DNA from: JBEHWX01 sp048498995
Lineage (GTDB): Bacteria > Bacteroidota > Ignavibacteria > OLB7
Reading direction: 5' to 3'
Assembly (NCBI GenBank): GCA_048498995.1
Contig: JBEHWX010000119.1
Location: 1-16,917, forward strand
DNA length: 16,917 nucleotides
The stretch's first letter is position 1; every line of letters starts with the position of its first letter. Shown here piece by piece: positions 1 to 7,593 of the stretch. The notes under the pieces were generated by a model, which was not told where the DNA came from, made no database searches, and saw nothing but the letters and a program-made list of their open reading frames with translations. A program made the position numbers and the translations under genes.

Positions 1-120
1 TTCAGCGTGCGCCCCTCATTTCGTGAGAGGCTCGTAGAGCCCACACGGAATGAAGCTACTCGACGGGAAGTGGAGGGGGTAGCCGCACGTCTTCAGCGTG
101 CGCCCCTCATTTCGTGAGAG
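1..120. repeat. 91-bp tandem repeat with REP-like core (partial array)
   Basis: The motif TTCAGCGTGCGCCCCTCAT occurs at 1 and again at 92, a period of 91 bp; the array is cut by the window edge. Each unit carries GTAG followed by an imperfect palindrome. In the complete copy GTAG is at 79-82, with arms CGCACG (84-89) and CGTGCG (97-102). The same unit, with a few substitutions, forms three tandem copies at about 12730-13000. The layout of GTAG followed by a palindrome is typical of REP elements. No REP-associated transposase gene is present in the window. Confidence 0.8.
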
Positions 121-144
121 GCGCTTACAACCGCCCGCCAACGT

Positions 145-194
145 CGACGGGCCCGCGCTGGAAGCAGCCATGCCTCCGGCGCGGGCCCGCGTCG
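145..194. terminator. Large GC-rich hairpin downstream of the immunity gene
   Basis: GGGCCCGCGC (149-158) pairs perfectly with GCGCGGGCCC (179-188) across a 20-nt loop, and a short CGAC/GTCG extension pairs outside a 2-nt bulge. It lies about 70 nt beyond the stop of the minus-strand immunity gene, so it may end that transcript. Neither flank carries a proper T-tract, so it could also be a plain palindromic repeat. A further perfect 12-bp palindrome, GATGCCGGCATC, sits at 216-227. Confidence 0.35.
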
Positions 195-263
195 TTTCCT
201 GCATGCGCCGATCGTGATGCCGGCATCGCTTGCGCGCCGGCATCCGCGCCGGCGATCCCCGCT

Positions 264-776
264 TCACTCCTCCGCCGGCTCCTTGCCGAGCAGCGCCAGC
301 AGGTGCCGATACTGCCATTCCCGCTCCCGGGCCACGGCATCCTCCAGCTCCTCGGGCCTCGCCGCGTAGCCGACGGCGGTGGCGGCATAGATGGCGGCGA
401 CGGCGGCATGATCGGCCACGTGCGCGGTGGCCACGGCATGCCCGGCGGCACGCGCGGCCGCCTGCGCCGGAGCGTTCCCCTCCGCGTCGCGCGCGGCAGC
501 GTGCGCTCCGAGCGACGCGCGGCGCACGTCCGCCATGCGGAAGATTCCCGTCTCGATCCAGCGCCGTCCCGCCTCGATCGCCTCGGCGGGGCGGTCGTTG
601 TCCGGGAAGCTCTCCTCGAACAATGCAAGCACGCGCCCGGCGCAATCGCAGGCCCAGACGCCGAGGAGCGTGTGAGCCGGCGCGCGATGCGCCCCATGGC
701 TGGTGGCGCGGACGAGCTCGAGGATCGTTTCGTCCAGCTCGCTCTTCAGCAGTTTCCGTTGTCGCATCGGGTTCAT
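264..776 (-). CDS. Imm5-like predicted immunity protein
   Basis: 170-aa soluble, helix- and alanine-rich protein without signal peptide or membrane segment. It resembles the Imm5-like family of predicted immunity proteins. Recognisable blocks are HTLLGVWACDCAGRVLALFE (about residues 35-54), FPDNDRPAEAIEAGRRW (57-73), HAAARDAEG, and HAVATAHVADHA (about 113-124). Family members are predicted to neutralise a cognate toxin, a role based mainly on gene neighbourhoods and not tested here. No toxin gene is visible nearby; the upstream neighbour on the same strand is the T9SS cargo gene, separated by a strong terminator, so this is probably its own transcription unit. The ATG at 776 is used; an alternative ATG lies three codons in. 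No clear Shine-Dalgarno is seen. Family assignment is by remembered sequence pattern; function is inferred. Confidence 0.7.
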   Translation of the reverse strand: MNPMRQRKLLKSELDETILELVRATSHGAHRAPAHTLLGVWACDCAGRVLALFEESFPDNDRPAEAIEAGRRWIETGIFRMADVRRASLGAHAAARDAEGNAPAQAAARAAGHAVATAHVADHAAVAAIYAATAVGYAARPEELEDAVAREREWQYRHLLALLGKEPAEE

Positions 777-978
777 CGATGAGTGTCACGGCTCGGTGGA
801 TGCATCCGAAGGCGGACGCGCGCTTCCCTCTCTCTCTCCCCGACCCGGGCGCAAAGCTACGGCCGCGACGCCATCCCCACGACTCCGGCGCCGGCCATGG
901 CTCGCGGACATGGCTCCCGGACATTGCTCCCGGACATGGCTCGCGGACATGGCTCCCGGACATCGGCGGCGCCAACAC
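777..978. other. Intergenic region between immunity gene and terminator
   Basis: About 200 bp upstream of the minus-strand immunity gene. It must hold that gene's promoter, but I see no convincing -35/-10 pair. The distal part is the 13-bp tandem repeat at 896-960. Small frames here on either strand read through the repeat and look spurious. Confidence 0.5.
896..960. repeat. 13-bp minisatellite, 5 units
   Basis: Five contiguous 13-bp units: CATGGCTCGCGGA, CATGGCTCCCGGA, CATTGCTCCCGGA, CATGGCTCGCGGA and CATGGCTCCCGGA, followed by a further CAT. Units differ at only two positions. The array lies between the immunity gene start and the terminator of the T9SS cargo gene, and has no credible coding role. 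Confidence 0.9.
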
Positions 979-1011
979 AAAAGGGCACGGGGAGAATCTC
1001 CCCGTGCCCTT
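979..1011 (-). terminator. Rho-independent terminator of the T9SS cargo gene
   Basis: A perfect inverted repeat: AAGGGCACGGGGAGA (981-995) pairs with TCTCCCCGTGCCCTT (997-1011), giving a stem of about 13 bp with a tight loop. Read on the minus strand the stem is followed directly by TTTTGTGTT. It begins 26 nt past the TAA of the minus-strand gene at 1037, which is the position and orientation expected for that gene's terminator. Confidence 0.9.
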
Positions 1012-1036
1012 GCATGGCTTGACCGATACGCGGCGG

Positions 1037-4000
1037 TTACTTCGTCACTTGCAGACGAAGCACCGACGGAACGCCGTTGACCCTGAGCGAGACCAGGTAG
1101 GTGCCGCTCGGAATCTTGCTCAGGTCGAGCGCGCGATGGTGCTGGCCGGCCGTCAGATGCTCACCGGTGAGCACCGTGGCGATCTTCGCCCCACGCGTGT
1201 CGAGAAGATCCAGATCCACCGTGGAGGCCGACGGCAGCGTGAAGCCGACATCGCAACGTCCGGTGGTCGGGTTCGGCTGCGCCGTGAGCGCGCCCATCAC
1301 CGCCGAGATCCGCTCCAGAGATCCGAGACCGGAGACCGCCTGCTGAGGCGCTCCCTCACCACCGATGTTGATCCGATCGGTGCCCACTTCCTGGCCGGTC
1401 TCATCGTAGTAGATGATCTCGACCGTGGAGCTCTCGTTGCTGCTGGCGTCGTAGACCACCGTCACGACCGGATCGCTCGTGTTGCGACGATCGTCCAGAT
1501 CGCGACGCAGATCGACCATCATCGACAGATCCTTCACGTGGACCGCTTCGATCAGATCGTTGCAGTCGGACTGCTCGGAGCTGGCGTCGCACGGATAGGC
1601 GGCGGCCGTCGCGGCGACCACGGCGGTCACCGGGTCGGAGTAGTTGATGCCGATCGAGCGCACGTGCTTGCCGGAGGCGCGGTCACGCGAGAAGGTGACG
1701 TTGTGCACGTGGAGCGTCGAGATGTTCGGCACGTCCGTGGCCGAGCCGATGTCGATCACGTTACCCTTGCCGGCGTCCCACTTGTCGTAGCGGAGCGTGC
1801 AGGTAGTGCCGTCGCAGTGCGTGATGACGATCGACACCGAGCCGGACCAGCCGAGACCGTAATCGACCGCCAGATCGAACTGCACGGAGGTGTTGGCCGG
1901 CAGGCCATCCGACGAGTTGATCGTGCTGTAGCCACTGCCCGGTCCGCTCGACCAGGTCTGCGGCACGCCGTCGATGATCAGGCCGCCACCGTGCAGACCG
2001 GAGCCGCCCGGCGTCGGGAAGACGTTGATCGCGACGTCGCAGATCGGCGACGACGGGGTCTTCGTGTTGCTGATCACGAAGGTCCGCGTGCTGAAGCGCT
2101 TGTCGGTGCGGGCCTTCACGAACATCGTGTCGCAACGGTCGCTCGGTGCCGGATCGCACTGGATGCAGACCGTGTCGATGCAGCGGACGCGCGTGCCGTC
2201 CGGACGGATCAGCACGGCGGTGAGCTGGATGCAGACTCGGCCGCTGGCCGTGGTGCTCGACAGACGGAAGTGTGCGCCCAGAGCGCTCGGGCACGGCGGC
2301 GTGAAGAAGAGCTGTCCGGCCGTGGTACCCGGCAGGCTGCTCGGAACCGTCGAGCTCGGCAGGCACGGGCTGGTGCCCACGCTCTGCACCACGCCGCTCG
2401 GGGTGCTTCCACCACCGACCGGCAGCACCTGATAATCCAGCTCGGTGATGTTGCCGAGGGAGTTCAGGATCGTCGTCGAGAAGCCGCAGCACTCGTCGAG
2501 CTGCACGGCGCCCCAGATCGAGTCGCACTCGTTCTCGTCGGGCGGAATCACCGTCACGCATGCCGGAGAGGACTCCGACTGCAGATGCGTGGTGTCGCCG
2601 TACGGCGTCGTCTGGATGCCGAACGTGTTGCACGCGGTCGCGCCGATGTGCGCGCTGCTCGGGACCGTGCCCGGGAAGAAGAAATCGATCGTCCCACCCG
2701 GGTTGAGCACCGTCGCCGGCTGCCCGGTGATCCGGAAGGAGAAGGTCGACGTCGTTGGCGTCGGCGCCGTCGCCGACCAGGAGGGGAGCGTCATCGGAGG
2801 CACGCCTCCGGACGGGTTGGGGATACCGGTGAAGACCGCGGTGCGCGTCGGATTCTTCGTGTTCGTGGAGTAGTTGTAATCGTAGTTGTAGCCGCTGATC
2901 GACGGCGTGACCGCGCCGGTGGCCGGAATATCGAACGCGCTGCCGCGCGCCAGATACGGCGGGAGCACGTTGATGTCGCCCACGTGCGGCGTGATGTCGA
3001 GCAGAACGAGGTTCGACAGCGACAGGATGCCGGTATTCTTGATCCGGAGACGGTACTGCGCGGTGCCTCCCGGCTGCACGTTGGCGGTCGAGGAGAAGGT
3101 GCTGCCGCTCAGGCCGTCGCTCACGTCCTTGTAGATCTGGACCTGCGCGTAGCCGTTGATCGTCACCTGCGCCGGGTTCGAGGTCACCGGCGTGGAGAGG
3201 TTGGTGGCCGAGAAGGTGAACGTGTTGAAGTACTGTCCCGGCGGGATCGTCGGGTTGTCGTTGGCCTTGGCGTCGAACTCGATCACCAGGTAATCGACGT
3301 TGCCGTTGCAGTTGGCCGGCAGCGTCGGGAACGTCCAGGTCAGGTTCGTGTCGCCGATCGACGGCGTGCCCAGGCCACCGATCGAGGTCGGGACCGAGGA
3401 GCTCATCGTGCAGCAGCTCGGGTTGGTGGCCGACGACCAGTAGAGCGAGCCGTAGTAGTAGGTCTCGTTCCCCTGGTAGGTGAAGCCGCTCGGGAGCAGG
3501 TCGGTGATCGTGCACGGCGTGGCGGCCGCGCTGCCGACGTTGGCAACCACCATGCGGAAGCGGAGCACGTCACCCGGGTAGAACGGACCGGTGAAGTCCG
3601 GCGAGCAGCCCGGCGCGCAGGTGCCCGACTTGCCGGCGAAGAACTTGCCGGCGAGGATGTTCGGCTCGGTCGGCGTCACCTGGTCGTCCGAGGTGTAGCA
3701 GAGTCCGGCCGGCACGTTCGTTCCGCTGACGCAGACCTTGTTCAGCACGTGATCGCCCGCCGAGACCGGCGGATACGGCGACTCGAAGCTCGCCGAACGG
3801 AGGCATGCGTTGAGGTTGTTGTAGATGCCGCTGCCCGGCGAGAAGCTTCCGGTGTACGACCATCTGATATGGCAGATCGGCGGGAGCGACGACGGCGTGT
3901 AGTACGTCGAGGTCGTGTACGTCGCCGAATAGGTCGGCGTCGTGGAGCAGGAGCCACCGCTGTAGCAGTAGATATCCATCGTCACCGAGCTCATGCCGCC

Positions 4001-5155
4001 CGGCAGATGGGTGAAGATGGAGCCGACGTCCACGCTGCCCGGGACGGTATCGTCGATCACGATGCTCGACTGCGTCGCGGTGCCGTTGTTGACGTAGTAG
4101 ATGTAATAGGTACCACAGCATCCCGGCGACCACGAGGGGAAGTACCACGGGTTGGAGGGGAAGTAGACCCACTTGTAGAGATATTTCCAGAGCCAGCCAC
4201 CCGGCTGCGGAGGAACCGGATCGCAGAGCGTGTTGCTCGCGCTGGCGTTCATCGTCAGGATCTGTCCCTGGCTGCAGGGGGTCTCGAAGCTGAGCGTCGC
4301 GTTGTTGGTGACCGTCTGCCCGGCCGAGAAGGAGCTTCCCGGGAAGTGGACATAGACATAGCAACCGTACCAGTACCATCCCGGTGAAACCGTCAGGCTC
4401 GTCGGGCCGCCGGTCAGCAGCACGCTGCCGGTGGAGGGGCCCGTCGGGCCGCTCCAGCCGCCGGACCAGTACGGGGTAACGCTATCGAGCACCGCGCCCG
4501 GGGGGAGAAGATCGGTGAGGGAGATGTTGCTCAGATTGAGTCCGCCGATGTCGTTGCCCGACGGGTTGACCAGCGCGATGTTGTAGACCACCGTGCCGCT
4601 GTCGACCAGGCATCCGGAGACCCAGCTCTTGTAGAATTGCCATTTGTTTTCGGCCCATGCCCTGACGCAGTCGTCGTTGGAATAGACGATCGGCTCGCCT
4701 TGCCTGGGCTTGATATTCGCCTGATTGCAGGCGCGATCTCCCGGGCAGGTGACGCCCGGCTTGAAGCGGACGTTGATCTGCACGGTGCCGCTTCCGGAGG
4801 GAGCGACGATGTTGTTCAGCGTGAAGGTGACGGTGTTGCCCACGATCGTCGAGACCGGCGATCCGGGGGCGGCACTGATCACGTCGAGGTTCGAAGGCAC
4901 CGGATCGGTGATGATCAGCGTCCCCGGCGACGAGGGCGACCATCCGGTGCCGCCCGACCACGTATACACCAGCGTATAGGTGAATACCTGACCGGAGGGA
5001 ACGGGGTTCGGAGCGTCGTTGTGCTTGGTGATGGACAGCATCAAGCCCGCGTGCGCCGTACTTGCCCGCATGCAGGCTAGCACGAACAGCACGAGGAACG
5101 ACAGCATCAGGCGCATGGAACATCGCCCGACACGTGACGTGGTGACGGAGTGCAT
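1037..5155 (-). CDS. Secreted multi-DUF11 protein with T9SS type A sorting domain
   Basis: 1372-aa exported protein. The ATG at 5155 is chosen because AGAGG sits 5 nt upstream and a signal peptide follows (basic start, core LMLSFLVLFVLAC, cleavage after AHA near residue 36). The same frame stays open upstream to 5233. Rough domain order: five DUF11-like beta-sandwich repeats (about 37-140, 183-290, 342-475, 523-660, 690-855), recognised by stretches such as VFTYTLVYTW, LRFRMVVANVG and AQYRLRIKNTG, each followed by a DLLP- or DITP-type turn. Next come two Cys-containing modules (about 873-1000 and 1005-1137), a linker, and a C-terminal ~80 residues (about 1290-1372) with AQPNPTTGRCDVGFTLP, LLDTRGAKI and GTYLVSLRVNG, ending in a basic K. 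That tail is the Por/T9SS type A sorting domain, so the protein should cross the outer membrane and be anchored or released. A W/Y-rich segment lies at about 317-357. Probable structural or adhesive surface protein; no catalytic motif seen. Its own terminator is at 979-1011. Confidence 0.85.
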   Translation of the reverse strand: MHSVTTSRVGRCSMRLMLSFLVLFVLACMRASTAHAGLMLSITKHNDAPNPVPSGQVFTYTLVYTWSGGTGWSPSSPGTLIITDPVPSNLDVISAAPGSPVSTIVGNTVTFTLNNIVAPSGSGTVQINVRFKPGVTCPGDRACNQANIKPRQGEPIVYSNDDCVRAWAENKWQFYKSWVSGCLVDSGTVVYNIALVNPSGNDIGGLNLSNISLTDLLPPGAVLDSVTPYWSGGWSGPTGPSTGSVLLTGGPTSLTVSPGWYWYGCYVYVHFPGSSFSAGQTVTNNATLSFETPCSQGQILTMNASASNTLCDPVPPQPGGWLWKYLYKWVYFPSNPWYFPSWSPGCCGTYYIYYVNNGTATQSSIVIDDTVPGSVDVGSIFTHLPGGMSSVTMDIYCYSGGSCSTTPTYSATYTTSTYYTPSSLPPICHIRWSYTGSFSPGSGIYNNLNACLRSASFESPYPPVSAGDHVLNKVCVSGTNVPAGLCYTSDDQVTPTEPNILAGKFFAGKSGTCAPGCSPDFTGPFYPGDVLRFRMVVANVGSAAATPCTITDLLPSGFTYQGNETYYYGSLYWSSATNPSCCTMSSSVPTSIGGLGTPSIGDTNLTWTFPTLPANCNGNVDYLVIEFDAKANDNPTIPPGQYFNTFTFSATNLSTPVTSNPAQVTINGYAQVQIYKDVSDGLSGSTFSSTANVQPGGTAQYRLRIKNTGILSLSNLVLLDITPHVGDINVLPPYLARGSAFDIPATGAVTPSISGYNYDYNYSTNTKNPTRTAVFTGIPNPSGGVPPMTLPSWSATAPTPTTSTFSFRITGQPATVLNPGGTIDFFFPGTVPSSAHIGATACNTFGIQTTPYGDTTHLQSESSPACVTVIPPDENECDSIWGAVQLDECCGFSTTILNSLGNITELDYQVLPVGGGSTPSGVVQSVGTSPCLPSSTVPSSLPGTTAGQLFFTPPCPSALGAHFRLSSTTASGRVCIQLTAVLIRPDGTRVRCIDTVCIQCDPAPSDRCDTMFVKARTDKRFSTRTFVISNTKTPSSPICDVAINVFPTPGGSGLHGGGLIIDGVPQTWSSGPGSGYSTINSSDGLPANTSVQFDLAVDYGLGWSGSVSIVITHCDGTTCTLRYDKWDAGKGNVIDIGSATDVPNISTLHVHNVTFSRDRASGKHVRSIGINYSDPVTAVVAATAAAYPCDASSEQSDCNDLIEAVHVKDLSMMVDLRRDLDDRRNTSDPVVTVVYDASSNESSTVEIIYYDETGQEVGTDRINIGGEGAPQQAVSGLGSLERISAVMGALTAQPNPTTGRCDVGFTLPSASTVDLDLLDTRGAKIATVLTGEHLTAGQHHRALDLSKIPSGTYLVSLRVNGVPSVLRLQVTK

Positions 5156-5160
5156 GTGAA

Positions 5161-5165
5161 CCTCT
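5161..5165 (-). promoter_or_regulatory. Ribosome binding site deciding the DUF11 gene start
   Basis: On the minus strand AAAAGAGG ends 5 nt before the ATG at 5155. It is one of the few clear Shine-Dalgarno matches in the window and favours this ATG over the upstream in-frame ATG at 5233. Confidence 0.6.
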
Positions 5166-5392
5166 TTTGGGTTTTGGTGTAGAACCCGACAGGCACGCGA
5201 CATCGCGGCCGCGGGGGTGGATCGCGGCGGCACATCGCTGAGTGCGCGTCTGTCACAATTGACCGTGTTGAACCGTAACGAAGCTACCGTTGTACCTGCA
5301 TCGATATCTCGATGAGCTTCGGCGTTTCGGAAATGCTTGTGATTATGGAGGAGTTACAGGGAACGACATTCTCATGCCGGCTTACCCGTGGA

Positions 5393-5442
5393 GGCGAGTA
5401 CGTTCCGTGACGAGAGGCTCGTGGAGGCGAGCATATGTGGAC
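5393..5442. repeat. 33-bp direct repeat, about 1.4 units
   Basis: CGTGGAGGCGAG occurs twice 33 bp apart, with an intervening GTTCCGTGACGAGAGGCT block. The block GAGAGGCTCGT also appears in the 91-bp repeat at the left edge (about 25-35), so this may be a worn relative. In one frame the unit would read as an 11-residue peptide repeat; I take that as coincidental. Confidence 0.5.
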
Positions 5443-5458
5443 CCCGAACTGGACGGGC

Positions 5459-5489
5459 CAAATATACACCACCAAATCGCGAATGCAAC
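5459..5489 (-). promoter_or_regulatory. Possible Bacteroidota-type promoter upstream of the DUF11 gene
   Basis: On the minus strand, GTTG (5486-5489), a 19-bp spacer and TATATTTG (5459-5466) resemble the Bacteroidota vegetative promoter TTTG-N19-TAnnTTTG, with a perfect -7 box and three of four matches in the -33 box. Transcription would run towards the DUF11 gene and give a leader of about 300 nt. Inferred from pattern only. Confidence 0.3.
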
Positions 5490-6751
5490 CTCCCCCCGAA
5501 GAAAAAAGTTCGAACGAAGAAATACCCCCCGACGGGCACGCCATCCGAGCTGCCATCGGCCTCCTCGTCGCCGACCCGCTTCCCCCCTCCCTCCCCGGAG
5601 GCCGCATGGGAGGCCGCGCCGCGGCTCCCCCCCACCTTCCTCCCGTGACCGGAACCGCCCGGTGCCCGGAGTCCGATCCGTGACCGGGAATCCGCGCCGG
5701 AGGCGGAAGCGCCATTGCCGAGTAATCCCGCGCCACGTGTCCGGCCATTCATCGGAAATTGTTCCCATTATTCCCGGCAATTTCCGGCCGTGCCATATCC
5801 GACGCCACCCGGACGACATCCGAATATCAGTCGAGATCGATGCACGCAACACAGACCGCATCGGGAGCGTCCGGCGACGGCCGCCCCTCTTCCGTCGAAG
5901 CCCGCGCGCGACATCTCACCCGGCTCGTCGGTCTCGAAGCGTATACTCGACCGTCGCTTCGCTTGGCATCCGCCGACACGGCGCCGGTGGTTACCAGGGC
6001 CCGCCTGGCGCGAGGCGGGGAGCGACGACGATCGTCGACGCCATCGGCATCGTGCTCCCCGGCCGGATGCCGCGACGCGCGACTTCGCCACGAGGGAATG
6101 TCCCGGCGCGCACCGTGGCGCCGGCAAGGCGCGATATCGGGCCGGGAGGTGGCGCCGGGCTTCGACCGCGCATGGCCCCACGATCGGCCTCCGACGCCCG
6201 GCGCTCCGGCGTGGTCAGGAAATCGTCGCGAGAACGGTCTCGACACTATCGTGGGCGCCTGTCGGCGATCGGCCGGAAAAGCGCGTCGGAACGTGCTTTC
6301 ATCGATCGCGGAGACGGCGCCGGGTCTGCTGGAAGCTCATCGGATCATCTGATCATCATCTTCGGCGACTAAGTTCAGGACGCCTACTCGATGCATTCAC
6401 AGGGACCATCGAAACTGAATCGAATTCGCGGATGTCGCGCCGGCCATGGCAGCCCGCCCGACACATCGGCCGACCTCCACGGCCACGCTCCCCGCATTTT
6501 TTCCGAGCGCTCCCCGATCCCGCCGCCCCATGATGCCGGGCGGGTCACGACCTCGCCGGTGTACGTCCCTTCCTCCGGGGATGGCGAGGTTCTCCTCAGC
6601 AGATGATCATTGCGCCCCATCGTTGCCCGGGCGCGGATGCCCGCCGGGGCCGGCATCCCCTCACTTCGTTCGACTCCGCCTCTCGGCCGGCATGCCCCGA
6701 CGGCACGCGCCGCGCGCCTGTCCAGAGGGCGATCGACAATCTCTTCGTGCC

Positions 6752-7423
6752 ATGAGAATACTTCTCGTCGAAGACGATCCACATATTTCGGACGTGATAC
6801 GCCGCGGGCTGAGCGAGCGCGGCATGGACGTCACGATTGCATCCGACGGTGAATCGGGACTGGAGCTGGGCTCGCGTAACGAGTCCGACCTGATCATCCT
6901 GGATTTCAAGCTTCCGAGGCTCGACGGGACCACCATCTGCAAGCTGCTCAGATCCCGCGGCATCACGACGCCGATCATCATGCTGACCGCCCTGAGCAGC
7001 TCGAATCACATCGAGCTGGCCTACAGCCAGGGCGCCAACGACTACGTCATCAAGCCGTTCGATTTCAACGACCTGATCGCGCGCATCCGCGCTCTGACCC
7101 GTCTCGACGACGACGACGGTCCGCCGGCGTTTTCCTCCGGCGAGCTCGTCATCGACCTTACCCGCCGCTGTGTTACGCGGAGCGGCCAGCGCGTCAACGT
7201 CACGGAGATGGAGTTCACGCTGTTGGAGTGTCTGCTCAGACATCCCGGACAGATCGTAACGCGACAGATGCTCTGCGAGGCGCTCGGCAACATCAAGGTG
7301 GATGTCCGCTCGACGATGATCGACACGTTGATCGGCATCCTCTCGCGGAATCTTCGCTCGCCGGAAACTCCGAGCCCGATCGAGACGATCGACGGCGAAG
7401 GGTATCGATTCGTACGAAACTGA
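6752..7423 (+). CDS. OmpR-family response regulator
   Basis: 223-aa two-component DNA-binding regulator. The frame is open upstream, but the receiver begins with MRILLVEDDPH, so the ATG at 6752 is the natural start even though no Shine-Dalgarno is visible. Receiver domain (about 1-118): acidic pocket E7/D8/D9, phospho-acceptor D51 in DLIILDFKLPRLDG, switch T79 in IIMLTAL, and K101 in YVIKPFD, so all catalytic residues are present. The C-terminal winged-helix domain (about 128-223) has VNVTEMEFTLLECLLRHPG, a recognition-helix region around VDVRSTMIDTLIGILSRNL and the terminal hairpin IDGEGYRFVRN typical of the family. It should bind DNA when phosphorylated. The histidine kinase begins 170 bp downstream on the same strand and is the obvious partner. 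Targets are unknown. Confidence 0.93.
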   Translation: MRILLVEDDPHISDVIRRGLSERGMDVTIASDGESGLELGSRNESDLIILDFKLPRLDGTTICKLLRSRGITTPIIMLTALSSSNHIELAYSQGANDYVIKPFDFNDLIARIRALTRLDDDDGPPAFSSGELVIDLTRRCVTRSGQRVNVTEMEFTLLECLLRHPGQIVTRQMLCEALGNIKVDVRSTMIDTLIGILSRNLRSPETPSPIETIDGEGYRFVRN

Positions 7424-7436
7424 TTCAGCAGTCACG

Positions 7437-7459
7437 GCCGCCGGCTCCCGGCCGGCGGC
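7437..7459 (+). terminator. Hairpin just after the response regulator
   Basis: A perfect 9-bp stem, GCCGCCGGC (7437-7445) and GCCGGCGGC (7451-7459), with a 5-nt loop, starts 13 nt after the regulator stop codon. No T-tract follows (GGATCTCCTCTC), so it is more likely an mRNA-stabilising or attenuating hairpin inside the two-gene unit than a full terminator. Confidence 0.4.
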
Positions 7460-7506
7460 GGATCTCCTCTCGGCACTCTCCAGCCCCGACCGATCCCTGC
7501 CCCCAC

Positions 7507-7529
7507 GTGGTCCGCGCATGATGGACCAC
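7507..7529 (+). promoter_or_regulatory. Inverted repeat upstream of the histidine kinase
   Basis: GTGGTCC (7507-7513) and GGACCAC (7523-7529) form a perfect 7-bp dyad with a 9-nt centre, 64 bp before the chosen kinase start. It could be a protein-binding site or an mRNA hairpin. Neither role is demonstrated. Confidence 0.35.
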
Positions 7530-7593
7530 CATCGGACCGTTGTTCCCGACGATGGGCACGGCCCGCCCCGACAACCCCTCATCCTTCATCGTC

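Larger units (their letters stand above)
5284..6751. other. Long intergenic region with no credible gene
   Basis: About 1.47 kb between the divergently oriented DUF11 and response-regulator genes. Long frames exist on both strands but are rich in Arg, Pro, Ala and Ser, match no family I recognise and overlap one another, as expected of GC-rich non-coding DNA. Visible structure: the 33-bp repeat, the minus-strand promoter candidate, an A-rich/C-rich patch at about 5490-5540, an inverted repeat CGAAGCG/CGCTTCG (5935-5941 and 5955-5961) framing TATACT, and the palindrome CGACGATCGTCG (6026-6037). The response regulator's promoter is probably here but I cannot place it. Confidence 0.5.

Noticed and set aside
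230..4387. Plus-strand open frame of 1385 codons, mostly opposite the DUF11 gene
   Set aside because: Its translation is Arg/Ala/Val-rich with no domain. The opposite frame has a signal peptide, repeated DUF11 domains, a sorting tail, an RBS and a terminator. The long frame follows from GC-rich codon use.
5290..6372. Plus-strand open frame of 360 codons in the long intergenic region, plus overlapping frames on both strands
   Set aside because: Arg/Pro/Ser-rich, no recognisable family, no good start signal, and several mutually overlapping frames of similar length.
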